The notes under the pieces are model-generated. The model saw nothing but the letters and a program-made list of their open reading frames with translations. It had not been told where the DNA came from and ran no database searches. From Prochlorococcus sp. AG-424-P18 (lineage in GTDB: Bacteria; Cyanobacteriota; Cyanobacteriia; PCC-6307; Cyanobiaceae), in the NCBI GenBank assembly GCA_003213235.1, contig QCNJ01000006.1, positions 1 through 64,000 on the forward strand: a stretch of 64,000 nt of DNA, written 5' to 3'. Below, in pieces: positions 8,159-18,187 of the stretch (its first letter is position 1; each line of letters starts with the position of its first letter). Both the position numbers and the translations under genes were made by a program.

Positions 8159-8941
8159 ATGAAAATTTCAATCCTATTAATTGAAGACGATCGTGATATG
8201 CGTGATTTGGTAGCTAGGCATTTAGAGCATTCTGGTTTCGATGTGCAAAAAGCTGAAGATGGCATTAAAGGACAAGCATTAGCTCTTCAATATTCGCCAG
8301 ATTTAATTCTCTTAGATTTAATGTTGCCGAATGTTGATGGATTAACTTTGTGCCAGCGACTTAGGAGAGATGATAGAACATCAAATATACCAATATTGAT
8401 GATAACAGCATTGGGTGGCCTGAAAGATAAAGTTACTGGATTTAATTCCGGAGCTGATGATTACATCACTAAACCATTCGATTTAGAAGAATTACATGTA
8501 CGAATAAAAGCATTATTAAGGAGAACGAATAGAGCGCAGCTAAACTCTAGTAGTCAGCAAGAAATTTTGAATTATGGTCCTCTCACTCTTGTACCTGAAA
8601 GATTTGAAGCTATCTGGTTTGAATCTCCTGTGAGATTAACTCATCTCGAATTTGAATTACTTCATTGTCTTTTACAGAGGCATGGTCAAACTGTTTCACC
8701 AGCATTGATTCTTAAAGAAGTTTGGGGATATGAGCCTGACGATGATATCGAAACAATAAGAGTTCATGTTAGACACTTACGAACTAAGTTAGAACCTGAT
8801 CCTCGTAAACCATCATATATAAAAACTGTATATGGGGCTGGATATTGCCTTGAGTTACCTATTGGTGCTCAAGTCGAAACTGCAAAGCAGGAGTTTATTC
8901 AAGCGAGAAATCCTGATTTAATAAATTCTACGATAGATTAA
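8159..8941 (+). CDS. rpaA: Response regulator RpaA (OmpR family), 260 aa
   Basis: Circadian output and phycobilisome/photosystem regulator of cyanobacteria, phosphorylated by SasA in the clock pathway. The receiver domain (1-120) has the acidic pocket D10-D11, phosphoacceptor Asp53 in LLDLMLP, and Lys in TKPF. The winged-helix DNA-binding domain (about 135-240) contains [20 protein letters not shown] and [12 protein letters not shown], which I recognise as RpaA-specific. Length and motifs match the family. The gene has a long AT-rich upstream region and converges with holB. The downstream gap is 3 bases. Confidence 0.93.
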   Translation: MKISILLIEDDRDMRDLVARHLEHSGFDVQKAEDGIKGQALALQYSPDLILLDLMLPNVDGLTLCQRLRRDDRTSNIPILMITALGGLKDKVTGFNSGADDYITKPFDLEELHVRIKALLRRTNRAQLNSSSQQEILNYGPLTLVPERFEAIWFESPVRLTHLEFELLHCLLQRHGQTVSPALILKEVWGYEPDDDIETIRVHVRHLRTKLEPDPRKPSYIKTVYGAGYCLELPIGAQVETAKQEFIQARNPDLINSTID

Positions 8942-8944
8942 AAT

Positions 8945-9907
8945 TTAACTAACCTTCATTGAAATTTTTAAGAAAGTAATTTCCCATGCCAATCTTGGTT
9001 GAATGTTTTTTCTTAAAAAAAATTTTAATTTTTCAAGCTTCTTTATTAGATCAGAATTTTTTGTCTTTCTCCACCAAATAATTTGAATGTAATTGACTAA
9101 ACTAATCTGTTGATAAATTTCTAATTGCTCAGATATTAATTTAGATATTTCTAATATTTCTAGACTATTTTTTATTGGCGAATCTAATTTACTCGTAATT
9201 TCATCTGATAATTCATTCCATATTTCAAGATTTTTCAATATTTGACTTGGTGATCCATTCGCATAGTTAATTAAATCTTCAAACTCTAATTTTCTATGAA
9301 TATTATATTTAGCAGGATCTAAATAATCTTTGAGAATATATTGTATTTGTTCACTAGAAAAAGATCGAAACCTAACCAATTGACATCTTGAGATGATCGT
9401 ATTTAAAACAAGATTTAATTTTGAAGTTAATAAAATAAAAATTCCATTAGTAGGCTCTTCTAGGGTTTTTAATAAGCAATTTGAGGCTGCTTCATTTAAA
9501 AGGTGTGAATCAATAATTAAAACAATTTTTCTATCCGAATTTATTGATTTTTGACCTAGAAAGTTTTTGATATTGCGTATTTGAGCAACTTTTATAATTT
9601 CAGTTTCATTTTTGGTTATTTTTTCATTATCGGTATTTTTTGAGTTCTTACCTTCCATAGGAGAACTAGGTTCTATAATTAGAAAATCTGGATAATTATT
9701 ATTAGTAATTCTTTCTTCAATATTTCCGTTTGGGTTAGTTTGTTTGAATATCTCTTGTATAAATTTAATAGCGGTTTGTTTTTTTCCTACTCCTTCAGCA
9801 CCATAAAATATATAACCATTTGCAAACGATTTGTTTTTAATTATGCTGTTGAGGTAAGTATGGACTTCATCATTAAATAAATAATTATTTTCTTGAAATT
9901 CAATCAT
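8945..9907 (-). CDS. holB: DNA polymerase III delta-prime subunit, 320 aa
   Basis: Clamp-loader subunit that helps load the sliding clamp. It has an AAA+ P-loop GAEGVGKKQTA near residue 35, an Asn/Lys-rich insert, the sequence ASNCLLKTLEEP typical of DnaX/HolB proteins (sensor/SRC region), and SRC in ISRCQLVRF. The C-terminal collar helices are less conserved. The start codon shares a base with the tmk stop, so the two are translationally coupled. Confidence 0.88.
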   Translation of the reverse strand: MIEFQENNYLFNDEVHTYLNSIIKNKSFANGYIFYGAEGVGKKQTAIKFIQEIFKQTNPNGNIEERITNNNYPDFLIIEPSSPMEGKNSKNTDNEKITKNETEIIKVAQIRNIKNFLGQKSINSDRKIVLIIDSHLLNEAASNCLLKTLEEPTNGIFILLTSKLNLVLNTIISRCQLVRFRSFSSEQIQYILKDYLDPAKYNIHRKLEFEDLINYANGSPSQILKNLEIWNELSDEITSKLDSPIKNSLEILEISKLISEQLEIYQQISLVNYIQIIWWRKTKNSDLIKKLEKLKFFLRKNIQPRLAWEITFLKISMKVS

Positions 9908-10542
9908 TATTCATCCGAAAACTTGTTTATTAAAGTTTCTTTAATTTGATTAGAAATAGTTTGAATATTTTGTGACGCAGATATTACTGTCCATTTTTTT
10001 TCTTTGGCAATTAGTTTGAAACCTTCATGTACTTTTTCTAAAAATCTAAAACCTTCTGATTCTATTCTATCGGGAATTTCATTTTTTCTTCGCAAGATAC
10101 TCTCTTCTGGAGAAATTTCTAAAAAGAAGGTTAGGTCAGGATATTCCTCTTGACACACAATAGATTCAATTTTTTTTATTATTTCTAAATTTATATTTCT
10201 TCCATAACCTTGATAAGCCAGGGTGGAATCTGAGAATCTATCACTAATTACCCAATCATTATTATTTAAAGCAGGTGAAATAATTTTTGATACGTGTTCA
10301 GCTCTATCTGCTGAATAAAGTAATAATTCTGCAAGGGATGAAGGCTTATTATTTTCATTATTATCAAGAATAAGTCCTCTTAGTTTTTTACCTAAAAGAC
10401 TGCCTCCAGGCTCTCTGGTTGTAATTAATTTAGATCCTTTCTTAATAAGACCACTATTAGGCAACCATTTAGATAGTTCATCTATTTGGGTAGTTTTACC
10501 GCATCCATCTATACCCTCAATAACTATAAATTTCCCTTTCAT
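9907..10542 (-). CDS. tmk: Thymidylate kinase, 211 aa
   Basis: Phosphorylates dTMP to dTDP. P-loop [10 protein letters not shown] (9-18), DR(F/Y) motif in [16 protein letters not shown], and TREPGGS in the dTMP-binding region. Length is standard. It lies directly after the copper ATPase (1-base gap or less) and overlaps holB by one base, a tightly packed leftward operon. The tmk-holB pairing is common in bacteria. Confidence 0.93.
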   Translation of the reverse strand: MKGKFIVIEGIDGCGKTTQIDELSKWLPNSGLIKKGSKLITTREPGGSLLGKKLRGLILDNNENNKPSSLAELLLYSADRAEHVSKIISPALNNNDWVISDRFSDSTLAYQGYGRNINLEIIKKIESIVCQEEYPDLTFFLEISPEESILRRKNEIPDRIESEGFRFLEKVHEGFKLIAKEKKWTVISASQNIQTISNQIKETLINKFSDE

Positions 10543-12846
10543 TTAATTTAAAGATAAAGCATTAATTACAACTGTAATGGAGCTAATAGCCATCAATAAT
10601 GCTGCTATTGAGGGAGTAAGAAGAATACCGTATTTAGGGAACAAAATGCCGGCGGCTAGAGGTATAGCTAGCAAGTTGTAACCAAAAGCCCACGTTAGAT
10701 TTTGCTTTATTTTTCTTATAGTTTTTTTTGCAAGATTTAAGGCGTAGGGTAATCCATTTAGTTGATCTCCCATCAACACTACATCTGCATTTGCCTTGGC
10801 TATTTGAGTCCCAGATCCCACTGCAATTCCTAAGTCTGAGGATGCTAAGGCTGGGACATCATTAATACCATCACCAATCATTGCAACTTTATTTTTAATT
10901 TTAAGATTTTCAATAGTCTTTAGTTTCATTTCAGGAAGAAGATCCCATTTAACTTCGTTTTCTTTACAACCAATTTTTTTTGCTAAAGCTAAAACTGTTT
11001 GTTTCCTATCTCCACTTAAAATATTAATTTTAAATTTGTTTGCTCTCAAATTTTGAACTGTTTTAATTGAATCATCTCTGAGTAAATCTCCGAGCAAAAT
11101 AAATCCTAATAACTTATCTTTGATACTAATTCCAATGATAGTGTTCGTTTTTGTTTCTTCATTTTCAATAACTTTTTTTGCATCACTATCAAAAATTATT
11201 CCTTTGCTTAGTAGCCATTCAATATTTCCAATATTAATAAGTCCATCAATTGACTCAAGTTCTCCAGAAATACCTCGACCTGAGTGAGTAAAAATTTTTT
11301 TTATTGGAAATAAACTTAAATTTTGCTTTTTTGCCTCTTGAATTAAAGCATCCGCGATTGGATGTCTGCTTTCCTTTTCTAAACTGGCAGCTATTTTTAA
11401 TAAAAATGAATGGTCATCATTATTTTTATAATCAACAATAAAAGGCCTACCTTTTGTTAAAGTACCTGTCTTGTCAAAAATAATGTGATTAATTCTTGAA
11501 GCGATCTCTATTTTGTCTCCGCCTTTAAATAAAACCCCTTTTTTTGCTGCTTTACCTGATGCGACAGAGATTACCGTTGGGGTGGCTAAGCCTAATGCAC
11601 AAGGACAAGCTATTACTAAAACAGCAATTGACAATTGAATTGCTAAACTCAGGAAATTCTCAGCATTACTTCCAAGCGAACTATGAAGTGTATGGCTTGA
11701 GTGAGTTATGAATTCATGATTAACACTTAATAAATTCGGCCATATGTTTCTTGCTACCTTCCACCAAAAGAAGAAAGTTAAAGTAGCAAAAATAAGTACA
11801 AAGTAAGTAAATTTTCCTGCAATTTCATCAGCAATTCTTTGAATGCGAGGTTTTCTAGCGTTTACAGACTCAATAAGATTTACTAGTTTTGCAAGAGACG
11901 AATCTCCTCCAACCTTTTGTACTTTAAGTCTAAGAGTTGAATTAAGATTTAAAGACCCACTAGATAGATTATCGCCTTCTTTTACTTCGATAGGTTTGGA
12001 TTCTCCAGTAATATGTGAAACATCAATATATGAATTACCTCGGGTAACAATGCAGTCTGCAGGCACTCTGTCTCCTGCTAAAACTTGAATCTCTTGATCA
12101 GGTCTTAAAGTGCTTACTCTTATTGACTGTATTTGATTGTCTTTTGTAAATATATTTGCCATTTCAGGTTGAAGATCTAATAATTCTCCAATGGAAGAAC
12201 CAGTTTGATATCTAGCTCGTTCTTCTAAGAAACGCCCAATCAATATGAAGCCTAGCAGCATAACTGGTTCATTAAAAAAACAAGGAAAACCAGTGTCAGG
12301 AAATATTAAGGATAGAAGACTGGTTGTATATGCGCTAATTACTCCAAGAGCTACTAAAGAATCCATATCTGGATGGTTCTTAATAAATGATTTAAATCCA
12401 TTAATAATGATTCCTCTGCCAGGAAATAATAGAGCTAACGTTGCTAATGAAGCGTGAAAAAATATATTACCTAATATTGGAAAATTTATATATCTTCCTT
12501 CTGCAAGATGACCTAAACCTGAAAATAATAAAAGTAATAGGGCAAAAGTTAGTTTTTTCCATTGATTATTCCACTTCTTTTTTTTTTCTAATTCTGCTTT
12601 ATTTATTTTTTTTGAAAAATCATTTATGTAAATCTTTGATGGAAAACCATTCTCTTTTAGATTCTCGAGAACTGTTTCTATTTCAATATGTTTCTGGGTA
12701 ATTTCAAAATAGGCACTTTCAGTAAGCAAGTTAACAGAAACATTCTCAATACCATCAGAATTATTCAATATTTTTTCAACAGTATTAACACAACCTCCGC
12801 ATTTCATTCCAGTAATGTTTAATTGAATGCTCTTCATATTTTTCAC
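10543..12846 (-). CDS. ctaA: Copper-type P1B ATPase, 767 aa
   Basis: Heavy-metal transporting ATPase. The N-terminal HMA metal-binding domain has GMKCGGC (C16, C19). Several membrane helices follow, then CPCALGLATP (about residue 415), the phosphorylated Asp in DKTGTLTKG (about 457), SRHPIA, GDGINDVPAL, and a final pair of helices with YN and MAISSITVV. The CPC plus YN/MxxSS signature indicates monovalent copper. Cyanobacteria carry such pumps to feed or protect plastocyanin and oxidase; CtaA or PacS cannot be told apart here. It is first in the operon with tmk and holB. Confidence 0.88.
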   Translation of the reverse strand: MKNMKSIQLNITGMKCGGCVNTVEKILNNSDGIENVSVNLLTESAYFEITQKHIEIETVLENLKENGFPSKIYINDFSKKINKAELEKKKKWNNQWKKLTFALLLLLFSGLGHLAEGRYINFPILGNIFFHASLATLALLFPGRGIIINGFKSFIKNHPDMDSLVALGVISAYTTSLLSLIFPDTGFPCFFNEPVMLLGFILIGRFLEERARYQTGSSIGELLDLQPEMANIFTKDNQIQSIRVSTLRPDQEIQVLAGDRVPADCIVTRGNSYIDVSHITGESKPIEVKEGDNLSSGSLNLNSTLRLKVQKVGGDSSLAKLVNLIESVNARKPRIQRIADEIAGKFTYFVLIFATLTFFFWWKVARNIWPNLLSVNHEFITHSSHTLHSSLGSNAENFLSLAIQLSIAVLVIACPCALGLATPTVISVASGKAAKKGVLFKGGDKIEIASRINHIIFDKTGTLTKGRPFIVDYKNNDDHSFLLKIAASLEKESRHPIADALIQEAKKQNLSLFPIKKIFTHSGRGISGELESIDGLINIGNIEWLLSKGIIFDSDAKKVIENEETKTNTIIGISIKDKLLGFILLGDLLRDDSIKTVQNLRANKFKINILSGDRKQTVLALAKKIGCKENEVKWDLLPEMKLKTIENLKIKNKVAMIGDGINDVPALASSDLGIAVGSGTQIAKANADVVLMGDQLNGLPYALNLAKKTIRKIKQNLTWAFGYNLLAIPLAAGILFPKYGILLTPSIAALLMAISSITVVINALSLN

Positions 12847-12930
12847 AATAAAAGCAACCTAATGCTTAACTTATTCCTAACTATAATAATAAATGTAATA
12901 GACTTTTTAAATAGTTATTTTTAAAATTAC

Positions 12931-12936
12931 TATAAT
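12931..12936 (+). promoter_or_regulatory. TATAAT-like -10 element near ycf3
   Basis: TATAAT lies 22 bases before the ycf3 GTG. Another TATAAT occurs at 12882-12887. Either could be the ycf3 -10 box; no good -35 is visible, and such hexamers are frequent in this AT-rich sequence. Confidence 0.3.
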
Positions 12937-12959
12937 AATTCTATTAGATTTAAAGCAGT
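12936..12959 (+). repeat. 24-base exact repeat, copy 1
   Basis: Bases 12936-12959 are identical, in the same orientation, to 21998-22021 inside the RRM protein gene. Here the copy abuts the ycf3 start and includes the first two bases of its GTG codon. Confidence 0.85.
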
Positions 12960-13479
12960 GCCTAGTAATCAAAACAGAGACAATTTTATTGATAAAGCTT
13001 TTACAGTCATAGCTGAATCTATTGTAAAAATAATGCCTATCGCTGAGAAAGAAAAAAAAGCATATATTTATTATAGAGATGGATTAGCTGCACAAAATAA
13101 TGGGGATTATTCGGAAGCATTAGAATACTATAAAGAAAGCCTAATGCTTGAAGAAAATAAAATTGATAGAGGTGAGACTTTAAAAAATATGGCAATTATT
13201 TATATGAGTAACGGGGAGGAAGATTTGTCTATTGAAACTTATGAAAAAGCATTAGTAGAAAATCCCAAACAGCCATCATGCTTAAAAAATATTGGTTTAA
13301 TTTATGAAAAAAGGGGAAGGTATGCTGAGCAAAATGGTGATTTAGATCAAAGAGATATTTGGTACGATAAGGCTGCTGAAGTTTGGTCTAAAGCAGTGAG
13401 ACTATATCCAGGTGGGTATCTCGATATTGAGAATTGGTTGAAAAATTCAGGCAGAAGCTCAATTGATATGTATCTTTGA
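12958..13479 (+). CDS. ycf3: Photosystem I assembly protein Ycf3, 173 aa
   Basis: TPR protein of the thylakoid surface that chaperones PsaA/PsaB assembly. The start is GTG, giving [15 protein letters not shown], which aligns with the normal Ycf3 N-terminus. TPR motifs run over residues 40-75, 77-110 and 115-155 (for example [20 protein letters not shown]). Length matches the family. It is a single-gene unit between the divergent copper ATPase gene and convergent radA. The open frame continues 11 codons upstream of the GTG, but that part is not conserved-looking. Confidence 0.93.
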   Translation: MPSNQNRDNFIDKAFTVIAESIVKIMPIAEKEKKAYIYYRDGLAAQNNGDYSEALEYYKESLMLEENKIDRGETLKNMAIIYMSNGEEDLSIETYEKALVENPKQPSCLKNIGLIYEKRGRYAEQNGDLDQRDIWYDKAAEVWSKAVRLYPGGYLDIENWLKNSGRSSIDMYL

Positions 13480-13484
13480 TTTTT

Positions 13485-14837
13485 TTATTGTGATAGAGAA
13501 TAATCAACTGCTTCTTTAATATTGGATATTTCTTTGATATTTATTAAAGTTTGAAAATTATTATTTAGTCCCTCCTCAAGTTTTGGCACTACAATATTTT
13601 CGATCCCTAGTCTTACAGCTTCTTCTATCTTTGTCCTAAGGTTGTTCGATTTTCTAACTTGACCGCTCAAACCCAATTCCCCAATAAATGAGGTATTCGC
13701 CAAAGGAGGAATATTTTTCAAACTTGATAAAATTGATATTGCTACACCTAAGTCAGATGAGGGATCATTAATCTCAAAACCTCCACCAGTAGCTATATAA
13801 CAATCAAATTCAGATAATTTTATTCCTACGTGTTTTTCAATAACAGCAAGAATTTGATGCAATCTATTTAGGCTAATTCCAGTTGTAGTTCGTCTTGGGT
13901 TGCTGTAGAAAGTTTTATTAACCAGTGCTTGTATGTCAACTGCTAATGGTCGAGTCCCTTCATTTGTAATAGTAGTTGTTACGCCTGAAATATTTTCTTT
14001 ATTTGTGAAAATTGAACTTGGGTTTTTTATCTCTCGTAAACCCTCTTCAAGCATTTCAAAAATTCCAATTTCAAAAGTCGATCCAAATCGATTTTTTATA
14101 CTTCTTAGTAATCTATGAGATGAAATATTATCTCCTTCAAAGTTTATTACTGTATCAACTAAATGCTCAAGAGTTTTAGGGCCAGCGAAAGCACCATCTT
14201 TGGTTACATGACCAATTATTAGAAGCGCAATATTATTGTCTTTGGCTAGATTTTGCAATTCAGACGAACATGTTCTAACTTGAGAAACCGATCCTGGCGA
14301 ACTTTCCATTTCATGATTGTGGATGGCTTGAATACTATCAATAATTGCGAAACTTGGATTTACACGTTTGATCTCTTCAATAATTAGGGATAAATTCGTT
14401 TCTGCAAAAATTTTTAAATCAATGCTTTTTTGATTTAATCTTTCCCATCTAATTTTTACTTGTTCTAGGGATTCTTCTGCAGTTATGTATAAAACTTTTT
14501 TATTGAGAGATATTTTTCCTGCTGATTGAAGAACTATTGTGCTTTTACCTATCCCTGGTTCTCCTCCGAGTAAGACAACTGATCCAGGTACTATTCCACC
14601 TCCAAGCACTCGATCAAATTCTTTAAAACCACTTGAAAATCTTGATATTTTACTTGATGAAATTTCATTAAAAGGAATAGATTTCTTATTATTTTTAATA
14701 TCTTGATGTTTAGATCTCTTGCTTTTAATTTCCTCTACAATAGAATTCCATGAGTTGCAATTAAGGCATTTCCCAAAGTATTGAGAAGTTTCCGTTCCGC
14801 AATTTTGACAAATAAAAATCGACAATTTGCTAGACAT
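13485..14837 (-). CDS. radA: DNA repair protein RadA/Sms, 450 aa
   Basis: ATPase acting on recombination intermediates. The N-terminal zinc finger uses C10, C13, C24 and C27. The RecA-like core has P-loop GGEPGIGKST near residue 95 and the RadA-specific KNRFG. The C-terminal Lon-like domain has GGGFEINDPSSDL and GELGLSGQVR. Complete and of usual length. Faces ycf3 tail-to-tail and rpaB head-to-head. Confidence 0.93.
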   Translation of the reverse strand: MSSKLSIFICQNCGTETSQYFGKCLNCNSWNSIVEEIKSKRSKHQDIKNNKKSIPFNEISSSKISRFSSGFKEFDRVLGGGIVPGSVVLLGGEPGIGKSTIVLQSAGKISLNKKVLYITAEESLEQVKIRWERLNQKSIDLKIFAETNLSLIIEEIKRVNPSFAIIDSIQAIHNHEMESSPGSVSQVRTCSSELQNLAKDNNIALLIIGHVTKDGAFAGPKTLEHLVDTVINFEGDNISSHRLLRSIKNRFGSTFEIGIFEMLEEGLREIKNPSSIFTNKENISGVTTTITNEGTRPLAVDIQALVNKTFYSNPRRTTTGISLNRLHQILAVIEKHVGIKLSEFDCYIATGGGFEINDPSSDLGVAISILSSLKNIPPLANTSFIGELGLSGQVRKSNNLRTKIEEAVRLGIENIVVPKLEEGLNNNFQTLINIKEISNIKEAVDYSLSQ

Positions 14838-14944
14838 TTACTTTTTGAATAAAGAATTAGCACTAGAATGTTTGGGATATTGCCCCTCTACAAGTTAGAT
14901 TAGGATAATAATTAATTCTCTTACTGATTAGCTAATAGAAACAA

Positions 14945-15691
14945 ATGGCTCTATCTAGTCAAACTAAAGAAACAATTCTTGTCGCAGATGACGAGGCAAG
15001 TATTAGAAGAATTCTTGAGACCCGCCTCTCCATGATTGGCTACAAAGTAGTCACTGCAAGTGATGGTAAAGAAGCACTAAAGTTATTTAAAGATTATGAG
15101 CCTGATTTAGTCGTACTTGACGTCATGATGCCAAAATTAGATGGCTATGGAGTGTGTCAAGAATTAAGGAAAGATTCTGATGTTCCAATCGTTATGCTAA
15201 CTGCACTAGGAGATGTTGCAGACAGGATAACAGGTTTAGAATTAGGCGCTGATGATTATGTCGTGAAGCCATTTAGTCCTAAGGAATTAGAAGCACGAAT
15301 TAGATGCGTTTTAAGAAGAATTGATAAAGAACAAATTCCTGGAATGCCTAATTCAGGATTAATTTTGGTTACTGATATAAAAATTGATACAAACAGAAGA
15401 CAAGTTTTTAAAAGCGATGAGAGAATAAGATTAACTGGCATGGAATTTAGTCTTTTAGAGCTTTTGGTAAGTAGGTCAGGCGAGCCATTTAGTAGAGGAG
15501 AAATTCTGAAGGAAGTTTGGGGATATACACCTGAGAGGCATGTAGATACAAGAGTAGTCGATGTTCATATATCGAGATTAAGATCAAAATTAGAGGCTGA
15601 TCCAGCAAATCCTGAATTGATATTAACAGCAAGGGGCACAGGATATCTTTTTCAAAGGATTGTAGATATCGCTCCTTTTGAGGGTAAATAA
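14945..15691 (+). CDS. rpaB: Response regulator RpaB (Ycf27), 248 aa
   Basis: Essential regulator of high-light and redox-responsive genes; binds HLR1 sites. Receiver with D15-D16, phosphoacceptor Asp59 in VVLDVMMP and Lys in VKPF. The C-terminal winged helix contains LTGMEFSLLELLVSRSGEPF and RHVDTRVVDVHISRLRSKLE. The sequence is very close to RpaB of other cyanobacteria as I know it. Its TAA is followed immediately by the plsX ATG, so rpaB and the lipid genes appear to share a message. Confidence 0.94.
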   Translation: MALSSQTKETILVADDEASIRRILETRLSMIGYKVVTASDGKEALKLFKDYEPDLVVLDVMMPKLDGYGVCQELRKDSDVPIVMLTALGDVADRITGLELGADDYVVKPFSPKELEARIRCVLRRIDKEQIPGMPNSGLILVTDIKIDTNRRQVFKSDERIRLTGMEFSLLELLVSRSGEPFSRGEILKEVWGYTPERHVDTRVVDVHISRLRSKLEADPANPELILTARGTGYLFQRIVDIAPFEGK

Positions 15692-17110
15692 ATGGGCAAA
15701 GAAAGTGTACAAAAAATTAATAAGCCAAGAGCTATCAGAAGATTAGTTATTTGGTACAAAAGAAACTCGGCTGTTACTTCAATAGTAGATACTGCAGCTA
15801 GTTCTGCTGTAACGGCTAGTAATGTGGCAGGTAATGTAGTTTCTGGTGCTGGTTCTGTTGTGAGCACAGCTAGTAATGTTGCTAGTCATGTTGCAGGTAA
15901 TGTGGCAGGTAATGTAGTTTCAAGCGCTGAATCTGTTGTGAATACTGCCAGCAGTGTTGTTTCAAGTGCTAGTTCAATAGCTAAAAATACATTGCAGCCA
16001 TTAGTTTTTGATCCATTAAAGAGATTACAAAATAACGATAATGTTTTAGATAGGGTTGCGGATTCTCAATCTAAAAGAATTTGGATTGCAGTTGATGGGA
16101 TGGGTGGTGATTATGCTCCTGGTCCAATTCTTGAGGGTTGCCTTGAAGCGATAAGCAGATTTCCAATAAATATAAAGTTTGTCGGCAAAATTGAAAAAGT
16201 TAAAGACATAGCAGAAAAAACTGGTTTAGCAGAATTATTAGAAAATGAAATAGAGAAAAATCGTCTTGAATTAGTTGATAGTGGAGAGCCTATTGGGATG
16301 AATGAAGAAGCTACTGCAGTTAGAAAAAATAAAAATGCAAGTATAAATGTTGCTATGGATTTAGTGAGAAATAATAAAGCTGAAGCTGTATACTCGGCGG
16401 GTAATTCAGGTGCGATGATGGCTTCTGCCATATTTAGAATTGGGAGATTGAAAGGGATTGATAGACCAGCCATAGGAGCGTTATTTCCAACAAGGGATCA
16501 AACACGCCCGGTATTAGTTTTAGATGTCGGAGCAAATACTGATTGTAAGCCATCTTATCTGCATCAATTTGCTCTACTAGGTAATATTTATGCAAAAGAT
16601 GTCTTACAAGTAAAAAAACCAAGAATTGGCCTTTTAAATATCGGAGAAGAAGAATGCAAAGGTAATGATTTATCCCTAAAAACATTTGAACTACTTTCAA
16701 CTGAAAAAAGTTTTGATTTTGGAGGTAATTGTGAAGGCCGAGATGTATTATCAGGTAGTTTCGACGTAGTAGTTTGTGATGGATTTACTGGAAATATATT
16801 ATTGAAATTTCTGGAATCTGTTGGAGGAGTTTTATTAGATATCTTGAGATCTGAGCTGCCACGTGGAAGGCGGGGTAAAGTTGGTTCTGCTTTTTTAAAA
16901 AGTAATCTACTCAGAATTAAGAAAAGATTAGATCATGCCGAACATGGGGGAGCTTTATTACTTGGGGTAAATGGTATTTGCGTTATTGGTCATGGAAGTA
17001 GCAAATCTTTATCAGTAGTTAGTGCTCTTCGCTTGGCTCACTCCGCTGTGAATCATGGAGTTATGGACAATTTGAATCAACTACAAAAGCTTCAAGTTTT
17101 AAATTCATAA
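15692..17110 (+). CDS. plsX: Phosphate acyltransferase PlsX with N-terminal extension, 472 aa
   Basis: Makes acyl-phosphate from acyl-ACP for phospholipid synthesis. The conserved core starts near residue 129 (IWIAVDGMGGDYAPG) and covers about 342 residues, the usual whole-protein length, with VYSAGNSGAMMA and DVGANTDCKP. Before it sits an extra segment of about 128 residues: a basic start, then Ala/Val/Ser/Asn-rich repeats, including two 26-residue units (44-69 and 70-95) from a 78-base tandem duplication. The extension looks like amphipathic membrane-binding helix, fitting a peripheral membrane enzyme, but that is inference. Starts directly after the rpaB stop. Confidence 0.93.
   Translation: MGKESVQKINKPRAIRRLVIWYKRNSAVTSIVDTAASSAVTASNVAGNVVSGAGSVVSTASNVASHVAGNVAGNVVSSAESVVNTASSVVSSASSIAKNTLQPLVFDPLKRLQNNDNVLDRVADSQSKRIWIAVDGMGGDYAPGPILEGCLEAISRFPINIKFVGKIEKVKDIAEKTGLAELLENEIEKNRLELVDSGEPIGMNEEATAVRKNKNASINVAMDLVRNNKAEAVYSAGNSGAMMASAIFRIGRLKGIDRPAIGALFPTRDQTRPVLVLDVGANTDCKPSYLHQFALLGNIYAKDVLQVKKPRIGLLNIGEEECKGNDLSLKTFELLSTEKSFDFGGNCEGRDVLSGSFDVVVCDGFTGNILLKFLESVGGVLLDILRSELPRGRRGKVGSAFLKSNLLRIKKRLDHAEHGGALLLGVNGICVIGHGSSKSLSVVSALRLAHSAVNHGVMDNLNQLQKLQVLNS
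15821..15976 (+). repeat. 78-base tandem duplication inside plsX
   Basis: Units 15821-15898 and 15899-15976. The first 23 bases are identical (AATGTGGCAGGTAATGTAGT and the next three), with partial identity later. Each unit keeps frame and encodes 26 residues beginning NVAGNVVS. It is part of the Ala/Val/Ser-rich extension. Confidence 0.85.
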
Positions 17111-17163
17111 AACATATTGAGTCAAATTTATGTTTGACTAATATAAGTAACTAAAAAACTCTT

Positions 17164-18171
17164 TTGGAAGGAATAAATTTTAATCAGATTGGAGTATCAT
17201 TCAAGGGAAGCGGAAGTTATGTACCTGATCAAATTCTAACGAATCAAAAAATTAGTCAAAAAGTTGATACAAGCAATGAATGGATAAAATCTAGAACGGG
17301 CATTTCTGAGAGAAGAATTTCTAGCTTAGGAGATAATGTTACTGAGATGGGTTATAAGGCGGCTCTAACCGCTATAGAAATGGCTAATTGGGATATTAAA
17401 ACGATTGATTTGATTATTTTAGCTACTTCAACTCCGCATGATTTATTTGGATCAGCTCCATCCATTCAAGCTAAATTAGGGGCAGCTAATGCGGTTGCTT
17501 TCGATTTAACTGCTGCATGTAGTGGGTTCATATTTTCCTTAATTACAGCCTCACAATTTTTAAAAGGAGGTAGTTTTCAAAGGGCTATTGTTATAGGAGC
17601 AGATCAACTATCAAGCTTTGTTGATTGGAATGATAGAAGAAGTTGTATTCTCTTTGGAGATGGCGCAGGTGCATTAGCAATTGAAGCCACTAATGAATTT
17701 GATAATTTAATTGGTTTTGATATGAGAACTGACGGAGAAAGGGGCTCTTTTCTCAATCTTCCATCAAAAAATACTAAGGATTCAATAATTGATAACATTG
17801 ATTTTTTAAGTGGAGCTTTTTCTCCAATTCAGATGAATGGTCAGGAAGTATATAAATTTGCAGTTAGAGAAGTTCCTATAATTCTTGAAAAGTTGTTTAA
17901 AAAAATAAATTATACAGCCGATGAAGTTGATTGGCTTGTATTGCATCAAGCTAATCAAAGGATATTGGATTCTGTAGGAGACAGGTTAAAAATTCCTGGT
18001 GAAAAAATTCTTAGCAATTTAGAAAAATATGGCAATACTTCAGCAGCAACAATTCCACTAGTAATGGATGAGGCTATTAGAAATAATAGAATTAAACAAA
18101 ATGATATTATTGCCACAAGTGGTTTTGGTGCTGGTTTAAGTTGGGGTGCAGCCCTCATTAAATGGGGTTAA
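17164..18171 (+). CDS. fabH: Beta-ketoacyl-ACP synthase III, 335 aa
   Basis: Starts fatty acid synthesis by condensing acetyl-CoA with malonyl-ACP. Active-site Cys119 in DLTAACSGFIF, His in VLHQANQRI, Asn in YGNTSAATIP. The start is TTG at 17164; a downstream ATG would remove conserved N-terminus. Length is normal. Third gene of the rpaB-plsX-fabH-fabD-plsC run, with a 53-base gap after plsX. Confidence 0.94.
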   Translation: MEGINFNQIGVSFKGSGSYVPDQILTNQKISQKVDTSNEWIKSRTGISERRISSLGDNVTEMGYKAALTAIEMANWDIKTIDLIILATSTPHDLFGSAPSIQAKLGAANAVAFDLTAACSGFIFSLITASQFLKGGSFQRAIVIGADQLSSFVDWNDRRSCILFGDGAGALAIEATNEFDNLIGFDMRTDGERGSFLNLPSKNTKDSIIDNIDFLSGAFSPIQMNGQEVYKFAVREVPIILEKLFKKINYTADEVDWLVLHQANQRILDSVGDRLKIPGEKILSNLEKYGNTSAATIPLVMDEAIRNNRIKQNDIIATSGFGAGLSWGAALIKWG

Positions 18172-18187
18172 AAACAAAAGGAGCATT

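Noticed and set aside
16111-16700. Two leftward ORFs inside plsX (120 and 88 codons)
   Set aside because: Shadows of the strongly conserved plsX coding sequence.
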